Positions 27,274 to 36,148 of a DNA stretch of 64,000 nucleotides are shown here, piece by piece. Location: assembly GCA_035566435.1 (NCBI GenBank), contig DATMRF010000118.1, positions 62,001-126,000 on the forward strand. The letters run 5' to 3'. Numbering within the stretch: position 1 is the first letter of the stretch; each line of letters opens with the position of its first letter. Position numbers and translations under genes: made by a program. The notes below the pieces were generated by a model, which saw only the letters and a program-made list of their open reading frames with translations, had not been told where the DNA came from and made no database searches. The DNA is from DATMRF01 sp035566435 (lineage in GTDB: Bacteria > Verrucomicrobiota > Verrucomicrobiia > Limisphaerales > UBA8199).

Positions 27274-29007
27274 TCATTCTGATGGTTTCAATGCATGCCC
27301 GTGCGGCTTGCGCAGCCAGACGCCGGTCGTATCAATCCGGTTGAGTTCAAATCGCTGGCCATGGTCTCTCTGAAAGTCGGCCACGGCCCGACCGCAGCCC
27401 TCCCAATAGCCGTAGTCATCGATCTGGATAAGCCCGCCCGGTACCACCTGCGCGTACAAATTCTCCAGCGCCACGCGCGTGGACTCATACCAATCGCCGT
27501 CCAGATGTAAGAACACTACCTCACCGATCCGCTCGCGTGCGGTCGGCAGAGTCTCGACGAAGAACCCGCACACTGGTTCGACGATCTGGCTGACACCGAG
27601 CCTGGCGCTAACCTCGAGCAACGAATCGACCGGGGAGGCGCAAGTTCCGGCGGTCCAGCCAAGAGCCGCGGCCGGTTGGCTTTCGTGCCGGTCCAAGGGC
27701 CCAGGCGCCGGCAGCCCGGCAAACGAATCGCAGGCAAACAGCTTGCGCGGGCGGCGGCTGTGGCGGGCGACGACCGCCGCCAGCAGGGCCGATGAGCCGC
27801 CCGCGGCCACACCGCACTCGACGAAATTCCCAGGCAGGTCGCGCAGACAGACCTCCTTTGCCAATCGGAACAGCGAGAACAATCGCTCCGGGCCGAGCAT
27901 CGTATAGGGCTGAACCACTGCGAGCAATTCGCGGAACTCCTCATCTTCGGCGGAGTCCGAGGCTGTCACCTTCTTGAGAAATCCGTTCGTGCACCACGTG
28001 ACATTGTGGCCAAAGTAGTCGCAATAGCCGGAATCGATGTCGTAATCGCGCCGATGCCGCGCGAGGAATTCCTTCAGCGCGCGGTGCGGGCCGCAATTGC
28101 ATTGGGGGTCTTCGAGCAAGTCCGAAAGGATTCCGTCCTCGACGACGATGTATTCGCCAGGCCGGAGCCAGGGGTGGAAGAAACTGAGGACCGCGCTCGA
28201 AGTTTCATATTCGTGGTCGGCATCTTCGACGACCAACCAGGGCCGCGGCAAGGACTCAAGGAACTCCCGGCGCAGTGTGTCGCCCAAGGCGCGGCCATCC
28301 CCCTCCAAAAAAGTGACCCTTGGATGAGACACCGCTTCGACTTTCACGATATCCACCGAATAGATATGTCCTTCGATGCCGAAATTGTTCAGCAAATCGG
28401 CCATCCAGAGCGCGCTGCCGCCGTGCTTCGAACCGACTTCAATGATAGTAAGCGGTTTGAGTTCCCAAAGGAGGCGTTGATACAATGCCAGGTCAAATGG
28501 GTTCTTGATCAATGGCACATCGCGATAGCGGTAGTGGAGATGCGCTCGCTGAACGGTTAGCAGCAAAGTGCGTGGCAGGCTACTGCGCCAATTTCGCTCG
28601 TCCGGCGGAACCTTGCTTACTGTCGGCCGAACCAAAGACGCCTCCAACTGTTCGCACCGGGCTCGCGCCGCCTGTTGGTTCGGGTTCAGCGACAGTTCGG
28701 CGCGGTAGGACTCCAGAGCTTCCTCGTAACGTCCGATCCGATCCAGGCAGGTCGCCAGCAGAAAGTGCGCGCCCGGACGCCGGCTGTCTCGGCCAACAAG
28801 TCGCCGTGCAAGTTTAAGCGCTTCGGCTCGTCGGCCTGCTTCCAGGCAACGCCGGATTTGTGCTTCCTCCGCAGCGGCCGCCGGCTCGAAAACCGGTCTC
28901 TTTTGGTCAGCCGCCGCCCGTTGCGGTGGCTGAGGCGAGCCCGGTTCCACGCCCGGAACCTGGCCCAGGCCGAGCAGCGTTCCGATTTTGGGTGGCAACC
29001 ATTTCAT
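27274..29007 (-). CDS. TPR-CmcI-TylF trifunctional methyltransferase fusion
   Basis: 577 residues in three parts. Residues about 45-125 are TPR-like helices (EALKLARRLVGRDSRRPGAHFLLATCLDRIGRYEEALESYRAEL). About 145-350 match the CmcI/rhamnosyl O-methyltransferase family (IIEVGSKHGGSALWMADL, FLEGDGRA, VVEDADHEYETSSAVL, GEYIVVEDG). About 365-570 match TylF/MycF macrocin-type O-methyltransferases (GNFVECGVAAGGSSALLA, VVFLHLDGDWYESTRVALENLY, PGGLIQIDDYGYWEGC with the metal-binding Asp pair). Both catalytic domains look intact, so one protein may methylate two hydroxyls of a sugar. The setting is a surface-glycan region, directly upstream of a sigma-54 regulator on the same strand. Confidence 0.82.
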   Translation of the reverse strand: MKWLPPKIGTLLGLGQVPGVEPGSPQPPQRAAADQKRPVFEPAAAAEEAQIRRCLEAGRRAEALKLARRLVGRDSRRPGAHFLLATCLDRIGRYEEALESYRAELSLNPNQQAARARCEQLEASLVRPTVSKVPPDERNWRSSLPRTLLLTVQRAHLHYRYRDVPLIKNPFDLALYQRLLWELKPLTIIEVGSKHGGSALWMADLLNNFGIEGHIYSVDIVKVEAVSHPRVTFLEGDGRALGDTLRREFLESLPRPWLVVEDADHEYETSSAVLSFFHPWLRPGEYIVVEDGILSDLLEDPQCNCGPHRALKEFLARHRRDYDIDSGYCDYFGHNVTWCTNGFLKKVTASDSAEDEEFRELLAVVQPYTMLGPERLFSLFRLAKEVCLRDLPGNFVECGVAAGGSSALLAAVVARHSRRPRKLFACDSFAGLPAPGPLDRHESQPAAALGWTAGTCASPVDSLLEVSARLGVSQIVEPVCGFFVETLPTARERIGEVVFLHLDGDWYESTRVALENLYAQVVPGGLIQIDDYGYWEGCGRAVADFQRDHGQRFELNRIDTTGVWLRKPHGHALKPSE

Positions 29008-29022
29008 TCGGCGTCATTTGGC

Positions 29023-30483
29023 TCAAGTAATGTTCAACTCGCGCTGAATGCCGAACTTTTCCACTCGTTTTCGCAGGGTCGCCCGCGTGATGCCCAGAAG
29101 CTTGGCGGCGTGGACCTGATTGCCACTGGTTTCCTTCAAGGCCTGGATCACCAACTCGCGCTCGACCGCCGGCAGTACCTTCAACTTGGGATCGCGGCGC
29201 GCCCATTGGAAAAACTGACGCGCGAGCATCGCTACGTCTTCGACTGCGCCCTCGCTCGCAACGGCCAGGCCGGGAGGCGCGGTGGAAGAGGAACTCTCTC
29301 CGGCAATCTCGGGAGGCAAGTCCTCCAGCAGCACCACATCCCCCTGGGAAACCACCAGCACGCGACGCAAAGCGTTCTCCAGTTCCCGCACGTTCCCCGG
29401 CCAGTGGTACTTTTCCAGCGCTTTCACGGCGTTGGAAGCAATGGATTTGGGCTCGCGCCCCTGCTCGCGGGCGAACTTGTTGAGAAAATAGTTTAACAGC
29501 ACGGGGATATCTTCGCGGCGCTCGCGCAGCGGGGGCATGTGAATGCGGACCACGTGCAGCCGGTAGAAGAGGTCCTCGCGAAACTGCCGCGCGGCCACCG
29601 CTTGCTCAAGGGGCTTGTTGGTCGCCGCGATGACACGCACATCGACCGTAAGGGTCGCATTGCCGCCAACCCGCTCAAACTGTCCCGATTGCAACACGCG
29701 CAGGACCTTGGTCTGGGTCATTGGCGTCATATCGCCGATCTCATCAAGAAAGATCACGCCGCCGTTGCATTGTTCGAACTTGCCGATCCGCTGAGCCGCC
29801 GCCCCGGTGAACGCGCCACGCTCGTGCCCGAACAACTCACTTTCGAGCAACTGCTCGGGAATGGCCGCGCAGTTCACGGCCAGGAATGGTTTCTGACTGC
29901 GATCGCTGTGGTGATAAATGGCGCGCGCCACGAGCTCCTTACCCGTGCCGCTTTCGCCCGTGATCAAGACGGTGGTGTCCGTCGCGGCGAACTGGCCGAT
30001 CTGTTTGAATACCTCGTGGATGGGCTCGCTCTTGCCGACAATCTCCGATTGCAGGTCTTCCGGCTGGAGTTTGCGGCGCTCTTTAGCCTCGAAATCATAG
30101 CGCGGCCCGCCGCGAATGTCGTGGGCCGCCTTGAGCGCCCGGGCCACGATCTCCTTGAGCTTCGGCAGGTCGAACGGTTTCAACAGATAATCGTACGCCC
30201 CCAGCTTCATCGCTTCGATGGCCGTTTGAGTTGTCCCGTAGGCGGTCATCAGGATGACCAGCAGCTTGGAATCCATCTGCCGGATCCGACGCAATGTTTC
30301 CAAGCCGCTCATCCCGCCCATCCGCACGTCCATGATCACCAGGTCGGGTTTCAGCTTGGGAATCAGCCGCAAACCCTCCTCCCCGCTCGAAGCAGTCGTC
30401 AACTCGACTTCCGGCGAATCAAAAATCCGCTGGAACGAGTATTGCACATCCGCTTCATCGTCGATTAACAGCAATTTGCTCAC
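29023..30483 (-). CDS. NtrC-family sigma-54-dependent response regulator
   Basis: 486 residues from a GTG start. Receiver domain with the acidic pair in LLIDDEAD, phospho-acceptor Asp52 in LVIMDVRM and conserved Lys in LLKPF. AAA+ domain with Walker A GESGTGKE, the sigma-54 contact loop GAFTGA and Walker B GGVIFLDEIGDM. A Fis-type helix-turn-helix ends the protein (GNQVHAAKLLGITRATLRKRV). It activates sigma-54 promoters when phosphorylated. No histidine kinase is adjacent, so it is an orphan here; the downstream gene 16 bp away is the methyltransferase fusion. Confidence 0.95.
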   Translation of the reverse strand: MSKLLLIDDEADVQYSFQRIFDSPEVELTTASSGEEGLRLIPKLKPDLVIMDVRMGGMSGLETLRRIRQMDSKLLVILMTAYGTTQTAIEAMKLGAYDYLLKPFDLPKLKEIVARALKAAHDIRGGPRYDFEAKERRKLQPEDLQSEIVGKSEPIHEVFKQIGQFAATDTTVLITGESGTGKELVARAIYHHSDRSQKPFLAVNCAAIPEQLLESELFGHERGAFTGAAAQRIGKFEQCNGGVIFLDEIGDMTPMTQTKVLRVLQSGQFERVGGNATLTVDVRVIAATNKPLEQAVAARQFREDLFYRLHVVRIHMPPLRERREDIPVLLNYFLNKFAREQGREPKSIASNAVKALEKYHWPGNVRELENALRRVLVVSQGDVVLLEDLPPEIAGESSSSTAPPGLAVASEGAVEDVAMLARQFFQWARRDPKLKVLPAVERELVIQALKETSGNQVHAAKLLGITRATLRKRVEKFGIQRELNIT

Positions 30484-30611
30484 AATTCACCCATTTCTTC
30501 TGTGGGTTCTCAGCCTCCATAATAATCGATCAGCGTGATTAGGATAGTGAATTTTTGTCGTGCCACGCGCGTGCTGAAAAGGGCATCTGGCTCAGGTCGT
30601 ACGCCTGACCG

Positions 30612-30642
30612 CAAAAACCATCCGCACGATTGGAATCGTGTG
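30612..30642 (-). terminator. Possible terminator of the MoxR operon
   Basis: On the minus strand, beyond the RDD gene stop, CACGATT-CC-AATCGTG forms a 7-bp hairpin (30625-30640), followed after CGGATGG by TTTTT. Position and shape suit an intrinsic terminator; the T-run is short. Confidence 0.4.
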
Positions 30643-30656
30643 CCCCAGCCCCGCCT

Positions 30657-31430
30657 TCACTGAGGCTCTTTGTCAGCGCGGCTGCGATACACCACATCCA
30701 CGACGTTGCGCAGATACTGTTCGTCCGTGATGCCGTCGGTCGCTTCGGCCGGGAATTCGACCAGGTCATGAAAATGCGCAGCCAGCTCGGCAAACAATTC
30801 CACCCGGGCGACGGGTACAAATTCGTCACGCCGAAGCAATGCCTGCAGGGCGACCGCGGCCTCCGCCGGCGAGACGCGCTGCCGCAGGCGGGCCGCCAGG
30901 TGAGGATGCTGGCGGAGCGAGTTGTATTTGCCTGCCAGCAGTTGGCTCAGGTCCGGCTGGGCCAGGCGCGGATGCCGGATGACAATGGTATTGGCGGCAA
31001 TGTCGCCCAAACGCTGGCATTTGGGACTGACCCAGCAGACCAAGCCGCCAACGAAGTAAAACAGCGGCAATGAATCCACGAACCGCAGCAGGTTGCGCGT
31101 GACGATTTGATTGAATTGGAGCCGCAGCCCTTCGGCATCGACGACCCTCAAGCGGAACAGTTTTTTGCCGATGGTTTGCCCTCGCCACCACCACTCGCAA
31201 ACGACGGCGTAGCCGATGCTGACGCAGAAGTAGCCCAGGGTCGCCGCGGCCGCGCCAAGATTGGGGCTGACGAGCTGCAACGGCAGGAGCAGGTAACCCA
31301 TGATCGTTAGGAGCGCCATGGTACAAAGCAGATCCACAACCCAGGCCTGCGCCCGCGTCACCGGCCCGGCCAGCAACTGGGAAAATACAATCCCCTCCGG
31401 AGTCCGGATCTCAAGCGCGCTCGTTTTCAT
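30657..31430 (-). CDS. RDD-family membrane protein
   Basis: 257 residues. The N-terminal half has three to four hydrophobic segments and the RDD-type motif set (RAQAWVVDLL, GQTIGKKLFRLRVVDAEG, R.LLRFVDSLP), an integral membrane module of uncertain transport or stress role. The C-terminal ~100 residues are soluble and helical. It is the last gene of the minus-strand operon beginning at 40419; a 147-bp gap separates it from the SpoIIM gene. Confidence 0.85.
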   Translation of the reverse strand: MKTSALEIRTPEGIVFSQLLAGPVTRAQAWVVDLLCTMALLTIMGYLLLPLQLVSPNLGAAAATLGYFCVSIGYAVVCEWWWRGQTIGKKLFRLRVVDAEGLRLQFNQIVTRNLLRFVDSLPLFYFVGGLVCWVSPKCQRLGDIAANTIVIRHPRLAQPDLSQLLAGKYNSLRQHPHLAARLRQRVSPAEAAVALQALLRRDEFVPVARVELFAELAAHFHDLVEFPAEATDGITDEQYLRNVVDVVYRSRADKEPQ

Positions 31431-31577
31431 TTTGAGCTCCAGGGCCGCCCTTTATCGAAAAGGTGCAAGGAGGCAAGGCAGAGAGGGGAGGCGGGAAGCC
31501 GGTGTGGTTTATGCGCAAAGTACATCCTCGGCGCGCTTCCCTTTCGCCCAGCGCCTTCATTTCTTTGCGTCATTGTG

Positions 31578-32591
31578 TTAAGACTGCGCATCATCGCCCG
31601 CCTGTGGGGTCGTTCCTGATTTCGCCAGGAATAAAGACAGCAGGACCAACTCCACGAGGCCAAAGGCAATCTTGACAGAATAGGGCATCACGGGTTCGTG
31701 ATATTGCGATAGAAAAGCCTCGACGAACCCGGCCCAGACCAGCAGCAGCCCTACGCCGAAGATTAGGGTGACCAGGTCTCGCGAGATTTCTCGCAGGCGC
31801 GCCTGAAGGGGGATGCGCCTGCCCCAGCCGATCAACGCCAGCGCCAGCATCAGCCCGGCCTGGCCGGCGATAAGGATAGCTGGAATCTCGATCACACCGT
31901 GCGGCAGAAGCCATCCCATCAAAAACGTCGCCTGACCGGCGCGCACGTAGTCTACTGCCACGGCGCCCAACATGATGCCGTTGTAAAAAAGCATGACAAT
32001 CGTTCCAACACCCCAGGTCATCCCCAACGCCAGGGTGAAGATCGACACGCGGGTATTGTGCGTCATGAGGAAAGCCGAAAACGAACTCTTCTGGCCGGCC
32101 AACCGGTCAGTCGTTGCCTTTTCTTCCTCGGCGACCCGGCGGGCGGGATCCTGCAGCAGGTGTGGGAACGGCATCAGCACCGACTTGGAGGCGGGGTCCA
32201 GCGCGAGTGCCAACCCGCCAAACGCGCATCCAGCCAGTGTGATGGCCACCGATAGGTAGAAGGCGCGCACGTGCCGCCGGAACGTCCGCGGCAGGGTGTG
32301 GAAAAACCACCGTAACGGGTGCAGTCGCCCCCGGCGTTCGCGGGTCTCGTGAATCTCGCCGTAGGCGCGCGCGACGAGGCTCTCCAGGTAATTCCGGGTC
32401 TCCGGCTCGGACGAAAACGTGGTGATCCGGGCCAGGTCCGCCGCCGTGCGCTCATAGAGCAAGTGAAACCGGCGGAGCTGTTCGAGCGTCATCCGGAGGT
32501 TCGGCTCGGCCTCGAGCTTCTCGAGCTGCCGCTCCAGTTCGGCCCAGAAGGACTGCTCCGTGGACACGAACTTTTGCAGGTCGATGATCAC
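31578..32591 (-). CDS. SpoIIM-like (stage II sporulation protein M family) membrane protein
   Basis: About 337 residues from a GTG at 32591 that overlaps the DUF58 stop (GTGA), so the pair is probably translationally coupled; upstream open frame is antisense-like and rejected. N-terminal ~130 residues are soluble helices; the rest has five or six membrane segments, including MTHNTRVSIFTLALGMTWGVGTIVMLFYNGIMLG and LLPHGVIEIPAILIAGQAGL, which are the family's conserved blocks. The family is best known in sporulation but is widespread in non-sporulating bacteria next to RDD, MoxR and DUF58 genes. Confidence 0.85.
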   Translation of the reverse strand: MIIDLQKFVSTEQSFWAELERQLEKLEAEPNLRMTLEQLRRFHLLYERTAADLARITTFSSEPETRNYLESLVARAYGEIHETRERRGRLHPLRWFFHTLPRTFRRHVRAFYLSVAITLAGCAFGGLALALDPASKSVLMPFPHLLQDPARRVAEEEKATTDRLAGQKSSFSAFLMTHNTRVSIFTLALGMTWGVGTIVMLFYNGIMLGAVAVDYVRAGQATFLMGWLLPHGVIEIPAILIAGQAGLMLALALIGWGRRIPLQARLREISRDLVTLIFGVGLLLVWAGFVEAFLSQYHEPVMPYSVKIAFGLVELVLLSLFLAKSGTTPQAGDDAQS

Positions 32592-33964
32592 AACGCCTGC
32601 CTCCTCTTCACGTTCAGGTATTGTGACACCAAGTCGGCGCTGAGCCGCTCGTTCTTCAATAAAGAAAAACGCACGCCGCGCCGTTGCAGCACCTTCTCCA
32701 ATTCCCGCAAATTCTGCCACCGCAAATGGCCCCCCAGACGTTCATAAAGGTCGTCCACCGTCGCAACATCCGGGTTCGAAAAGGCCGGCGCCACGCCCGG
32801 CGGCTCCAGCATGTTGACCACCACCAGGTGCTGACGCTGGATTAAGTCCAGGTTCCGCACAAAGCTCTCTGCCACCACCGGATCATCGAGCGACGTCAGA
32901 AAAACCAGCAACCCGCGCCGTCGCAGCCGGAGGCGGATGAAGGTGCAAACCTCATCAAAATCAGGCGTCACCACCTGGGGCTGGAGGAGATAGAGCGCGT
33001 CGCGGCAGGAGCTATAATGGGCCTTGCCGTTCCGGGCGCGCACGAAATTCACAACTCTGTTGGTAAAGGTCAGCAGCCCGAACAAGTCACCCTGCTGCTC
33101 CGCCGCGAGGCCAAGCACCAGCGCCGCTGTGATAAAGCGTTCGAGCGTGGAAGTGGAGTGTGGAGGGTCGGGGGTCGAGGGTCGGGGGGAACGTTTGGCC
33201 GGCACTTGGCGTTCGACTTCGCGCCCGGACAGCCGTGAGGCATCAATGACCACATACACCTCCTGCGTCCGCTCGAGCTGGAAGATTTTCGTGATTGGCC
33301 GGCCGCGCTTCGCGGTCGCCTTCCAATGAATCTCCTCGAAGCCGTCGCCGGGCATGTACTCGCGTAGTTTTTCAAACTCACGGCCTTTGCCGATCTGTCT
33401 CTGGGCGTGCAAACCGGCCGCGCTACGATGAAGGAATAATGCCGCCAGGTTCCGTCGCTCGCTCGACAGGTTCGGATAAACGCGCAGCTCGGACGGCGCC
33501 GGCAGCGTTTTGCGGGCGTCCCAAAAACCGAGCGGCGAACTGGTTTCAAGCCGGGCGGTTTCAAGCCGGTAGTTGCCGCGCCGGCGCGGCAGGCAGGTCC
33601 AGGCAAACCGCGACCACTCGCTGTCAGCCGGCAACGCGACACGCGCATCCTCTTGTTCCGACTCGATCTCGCGGGGCAGGCCCAGCGCCAACCGTACGGT
33701 CTTCGGCTTTTGACGTTCGTTGCGAATCCGCACCTCCAGCTTTCCTGCGCGGTCCTGAGACATCCGCGCCACCGCAGGCAATTCGACGCTGACGCCATCC
33801 AACCCACTGCGTGCCCCTGCGGCATCGACCATCGCCAGCGCAACCAAACCGCCGATAGCGACCAGCGCGACCGTGCTCGCCGCGGGTTCGGCGGTTGCCA
33901 GCAGCGAGAAGGGCAGCACCACCACCGCAACCCAAAACAGCAGCCTGGAGCGAGGCACGATCAT
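32588..33964 (-). CDS. DUF58 (VWA-like) protein
   Basis: 458 residues. Two N-terminal membrane helices, then a beta-rich region, then the DUF58 signature REYMPGDGFEEIHWKATAKRGRPITKIFQLER, then a von Willebrand factor A-like fold (VYVVIDASRLSG as a MIDAS-like strand; LLVFLTSLDDP). DUF58 proteins are partners of MoxR ATPases, proposed to act in metal-dependent folding or assembly. Residues about 252-275 (KRSPRPSTPDPPHSTSTLE) interrupt the domain and are encoded by a TCGGGGGTCGAGGGTCGG word array. ATGA overlap with the MoxR gene. Confidence 0.9.
   Translation of the reverse strand: MIVPRSRLLFWVAVVVLPFSLLATAEPAASTVALVAIGGLVALAMVDAAGARSGLDGVSVELPAVARMSQDRAGKLEVRIRNERQKPKTVRLALGLPREIESEQEDARVALPADSEWSRFAWTCLPRRRGNYRLETARLETSSPLGFWDARKTLPAPSELRVYPNLSSERRNLAALFLHRSAAGLHAQRQIGKGREFEKLREYMPGDGFEEIHWKATAKRGRPITKIFQLERTQEVYVVIDASRLSGREVERQVPAKRSPRPSTPDPPHSTSTLERFITAALVLGLAAEQQGDLFGLLTFTNRVVNFVRARNGKAHYSSCRDALYLLQPQVVTPDFDEVCTFIRLRLRRRGLLVFLTSLDDPVVAESFVRNLDLIQRQHLVVVNMLEPPGVAPAFSNPDVATVDDLYERLGGHLRWQNLRELEKVLQRRGVRFSLLKNERLSADLVSQYLNVKRRQAL
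33146..33189. repeat. In-frame GGTCGAGGGTCGGGGG word array inside the DUF58 gene
   Basis: Repeated TGGAGTG and GGGTCG(G/A) words of 6-8 nt give a Pro/Ser/Thr-rich peptide (RPSTPDPPHSTST) in the middle of the VWA-like domain, just after the MIDAS-like strand. Confidence 0.7.
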
Positions 33965-34920
33965 AGCGGCACCGCAATCTGTTGGAGGATCTGTTGAATC
34001 ACGTCCGCGACCGTCAGCCCTTCGATCTCAAACTCCGGCCGCAGAATTAGGCGATGTTCGAGCACGGGCACCGCCATGATTTTAATGTCATCGGGCGTCA
34101 CAAAGTCGCGTCCGCCAATCGCCGCGTAAGCGCGCGAGGCCATCAGCAATGACTGCGTCGCGCGCGGGCCTGCCCCGACCAGCACACTCTCGTGCTGCCG
34201 CGTCGCCCGGACGATATCGACCAGGTAGCCGGCCAGTTCCTCGCGCAGGAGAATCGCGCCCAATTGCTCGCGCATTTGCTGCAAATCCTGTCCCCTGATC
34301 ACGGCCTGCACGACGCCGCTCGCCAGCAAGGCTTCCGGTGCCTCCTTGGTCATCGTTCGTTGCGCCAGGGTGAGTTCCTCGGCACGGTCCGGAGCCTTCA
34401 TGGTAATTTTGAGCATGAAGCGGTCCTTCTGCGCTTCGGGCAGCGGGTAAGTGCCCTCGTATTCAATTGGGTTTTGCGTCGCGAACACAGTGAAATTCGG
34501 CGGCAGCACGTGTGTCTCCCGGTCGATGGTCACCAGGCGTTCCTGCATCGCTTGAAGCAGGGCCGACTGGGTCTTGGCCGGAGCGCGGTTGATCTCATCC
34601 GCCAGCAAGAACGAAGTGAAAACCGGGCCCTTGATGAGCGAGAACTCGTTGCGTTGCAGGTTGAAGACGTTGGTGCCTGTAATATCGGCAGGCATCAGGT
34701 CCGGGGTGAATTGAATGCGGGCGAAGTCGCAACCCAAGACTTGCGCGAGCGTGCGCACCAGAAGCGTTTTGGCAACACCGGGCACGCCTTCGATAAGGGC
34801 ATGGTTCCCCGTGAAGATGGCGATCAGCGCCTTCTCGATGACCTCCTGCTGGCCGATGATGACCTTGCCGGCCTCTTGCCGCGCCTGGTCGAGCACTTCC
34901 TTGAGTTTGTCTGGGTTCAT
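33961..34920 (-). CDS. MoxR-family AAA+ ATPase
   Basis: 319 residues from the ATG at 34920, whose ATGA overlaps the upstream DUF4350 stop. Walker A is GVPGVAKT, followed by the RIQFTPDLMPADITG block typical of MoxR, Walker B FTSFLLADEINRAPAKTQSALLQAM, sensor 1 FATQNPIEYEGTYPLPEAQKDRF, and GPRATQSLL. MoxR ATPases are chaperones that act with VWA-domain proteins; here the partner is probably the adjacent DUF58 protein. Longer open frame upstream of 34920 lies in the DUF4350 gene and is not coding. Confidence 0.95.
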   Translation of the reverse strand: MNPDKLKEVLDQARQEAGKVIIGQQEVIEKALIAIFTGNHALIEGVPGVAKTLLVRTLAQVLGCDFARIQFTPDLMPADITGTNVFNLQRNEFSLIKGPVFTSFLLADEINRAPAKTQSALLQAMQERLVTIDRETHVLPPNFTVFATQNPIEYEGTYPLPEAQKDRFMLKITMKAPDRAEELTLAQRTMTKEAPEALLASGVVQAVIRGQDLQQMREQLGAILLREELAGYLVDIVRATRQHESVLVGAGPRATQSLLMASRAYAAIGGRDFVTPDDIKIMAVPVLEHRLILRPEFEIEGLTVADVIQQILQQIAVPL

Positions 34921-36128
34921 GAGTTCTTGCTTCCTTTCAACACCCGGCAAATTTCCTGATAAGCGCGGACCGGGTCCCGCTCGACCCTCGCCTTCGCATT
35001 CTCGGCCTCGAGCACCGCCTGCGCCTGGTCCACGCGGGCTATGGAATACCCGCTGCGCCGTTGCAAGGTGCCGGTCCATTCCTCAAAACAGACGCGCAAC
35101 ACATCCCGCGCGGGAATGTTGCGCCGCAGCAGGTTTACGAATCCAGCCGCGGCTTCCTTGCCCGCCACCGGCCCTTTAACCAGCTCATCGGGATACGGTG
35201 GCGCAAAGCTCGTCGAGTTTTTCCAGATGAAGAGCCCGGCCAGGAGTAACAAGCCGGCGACCAGGCCATGCAGACGGTATTGACGCATCAGCATCGTGAT
35301 GCCGGAGGTTTCGACGATGCCGAAATGGGCTTCGTCGAACACCACCTGGCGGCCCGGGCCAACCAGCCAGGCCAGCAAATCAGCGTGCCGTTCTTTGCTC
35401 AGCGCCTCGTTGCTGACAAAATAGGAGTCGGTCGCCATCACTACCGTGCCGGAGCCGACTTCGCGTTCGGCGACCACCGGATTGGTGCCCCGCGCATAGA
35501 TCGTCCGCCAGGCACCATCCAGATTCGTAAGGATCATCGCGCTGTGCCAGTCCAGGCTGTCCGGCAGCGGTAAGTCGGTTCGGTTGATGACCCGGGCAGG
35601 TTCGTAAGTTTCGCCCCGGGCGGACGCCAACGCCCTGAATCCGAACTCTACGCCCCATTTTTTCTTGAGGGAGGTTCGCCGGAGCAAACGCTCTTCCTCA
35701 GACTTGGACCGCTTCCCGGACTTCTTCGGAAATCCCGTTGGAGCTGGGGTCGCCCGGAATGACCGGGTCTTTTCCGGAAAGAGGGTGATAACCAGTCGCC
35801 CTCCGCGCGCCAGGAAATCATCGACTTCCTGCACCAGGTCCTCCGGCATCGAGGCCCATTCTTCCGAAGAGCCCGCCAGGTGAAAGTAGGCCACCTCACG
35901 ACCGGTTGGTAAGCGGTTGTCAGCGCTGAAATCGCGGCGGACCGAAATCCCCGGCATCCGGGCCAGGCTCTCGTAAAACGCCATCGTGCCAAGCGGGTCA
36001 GAACGCAGAGAGGAGTAGGGAGGGTACACATCTCCCGCCTCGTAGCGGAGCTTGAACAGCTCGAACAGGCCGAACGCGAAGGCCGCCGCACAGAACAGCA
36101 GAATGAGAAAAGGAAGCCGCCGGGTCAT
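34917..36128 (-). CDS. DUF4350-domain membrane protein
   Basis: 403 residues. One membrane helix at the N-terminus (FLILLFCAAAFAFGLFELF), a periplasmic domain with YPPYSSLRSDPLGTMAFYESLARMPG typical of DUF4350, a VVFDEAHFG segment, a second helix (LHGLVAGLLLLAGLFIW) and a cytoplasmic tail. It invariably travels with MoxR and DUF58 in this type of operon. Biochemical role unknown. The gene ends in ATGA with moxR. Confidence 0.83.
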   Translation of the reverse strand: MTRRLPFLILLFCAAAFAFGLFELFKLRYEAGDVYPPYSSLRSDPLGTMAFYESLARMPGISVRRDFSADNRLPTGREVAYFHLAGSSEEWASMPEDLVQEVDDFLARGGRLVITLFPEKTRSFRATPAPTGFPKKSGKRSKSEEERLLRRTSLKKKWGVEFGFRALASARGETYEPARVINRTDLPLPDSLDWHSAMILTNLDGAWRTIYARGTNPVVAEREVGSGTVVMATDSYFVSNEALSKERHADLLAWLVGPGRQVVFDEAHFGIVETSGITMLMRQYRLHGLVAGLLLLAGLFIWKNSTSFAPPYPDELVKGPVAGKEAAAGFVNLLRRNIPARDVLRVCFEEWTGTLQRRSGYSIARVDQAQAVLEAENAKARVERDPVRAYQEICRVLKGSKNS

Positions 36129-36148
36129 ACCTCAAATATCTTTAGCGG

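Noticed and set aside
35080..35179. N-terminal extension of the MoxR frame
   Set aside because: It lies inside the DUF4350 gene; the ATG at 34920 with ATGA overlap and the standard MoxR N-terminus is preferred.
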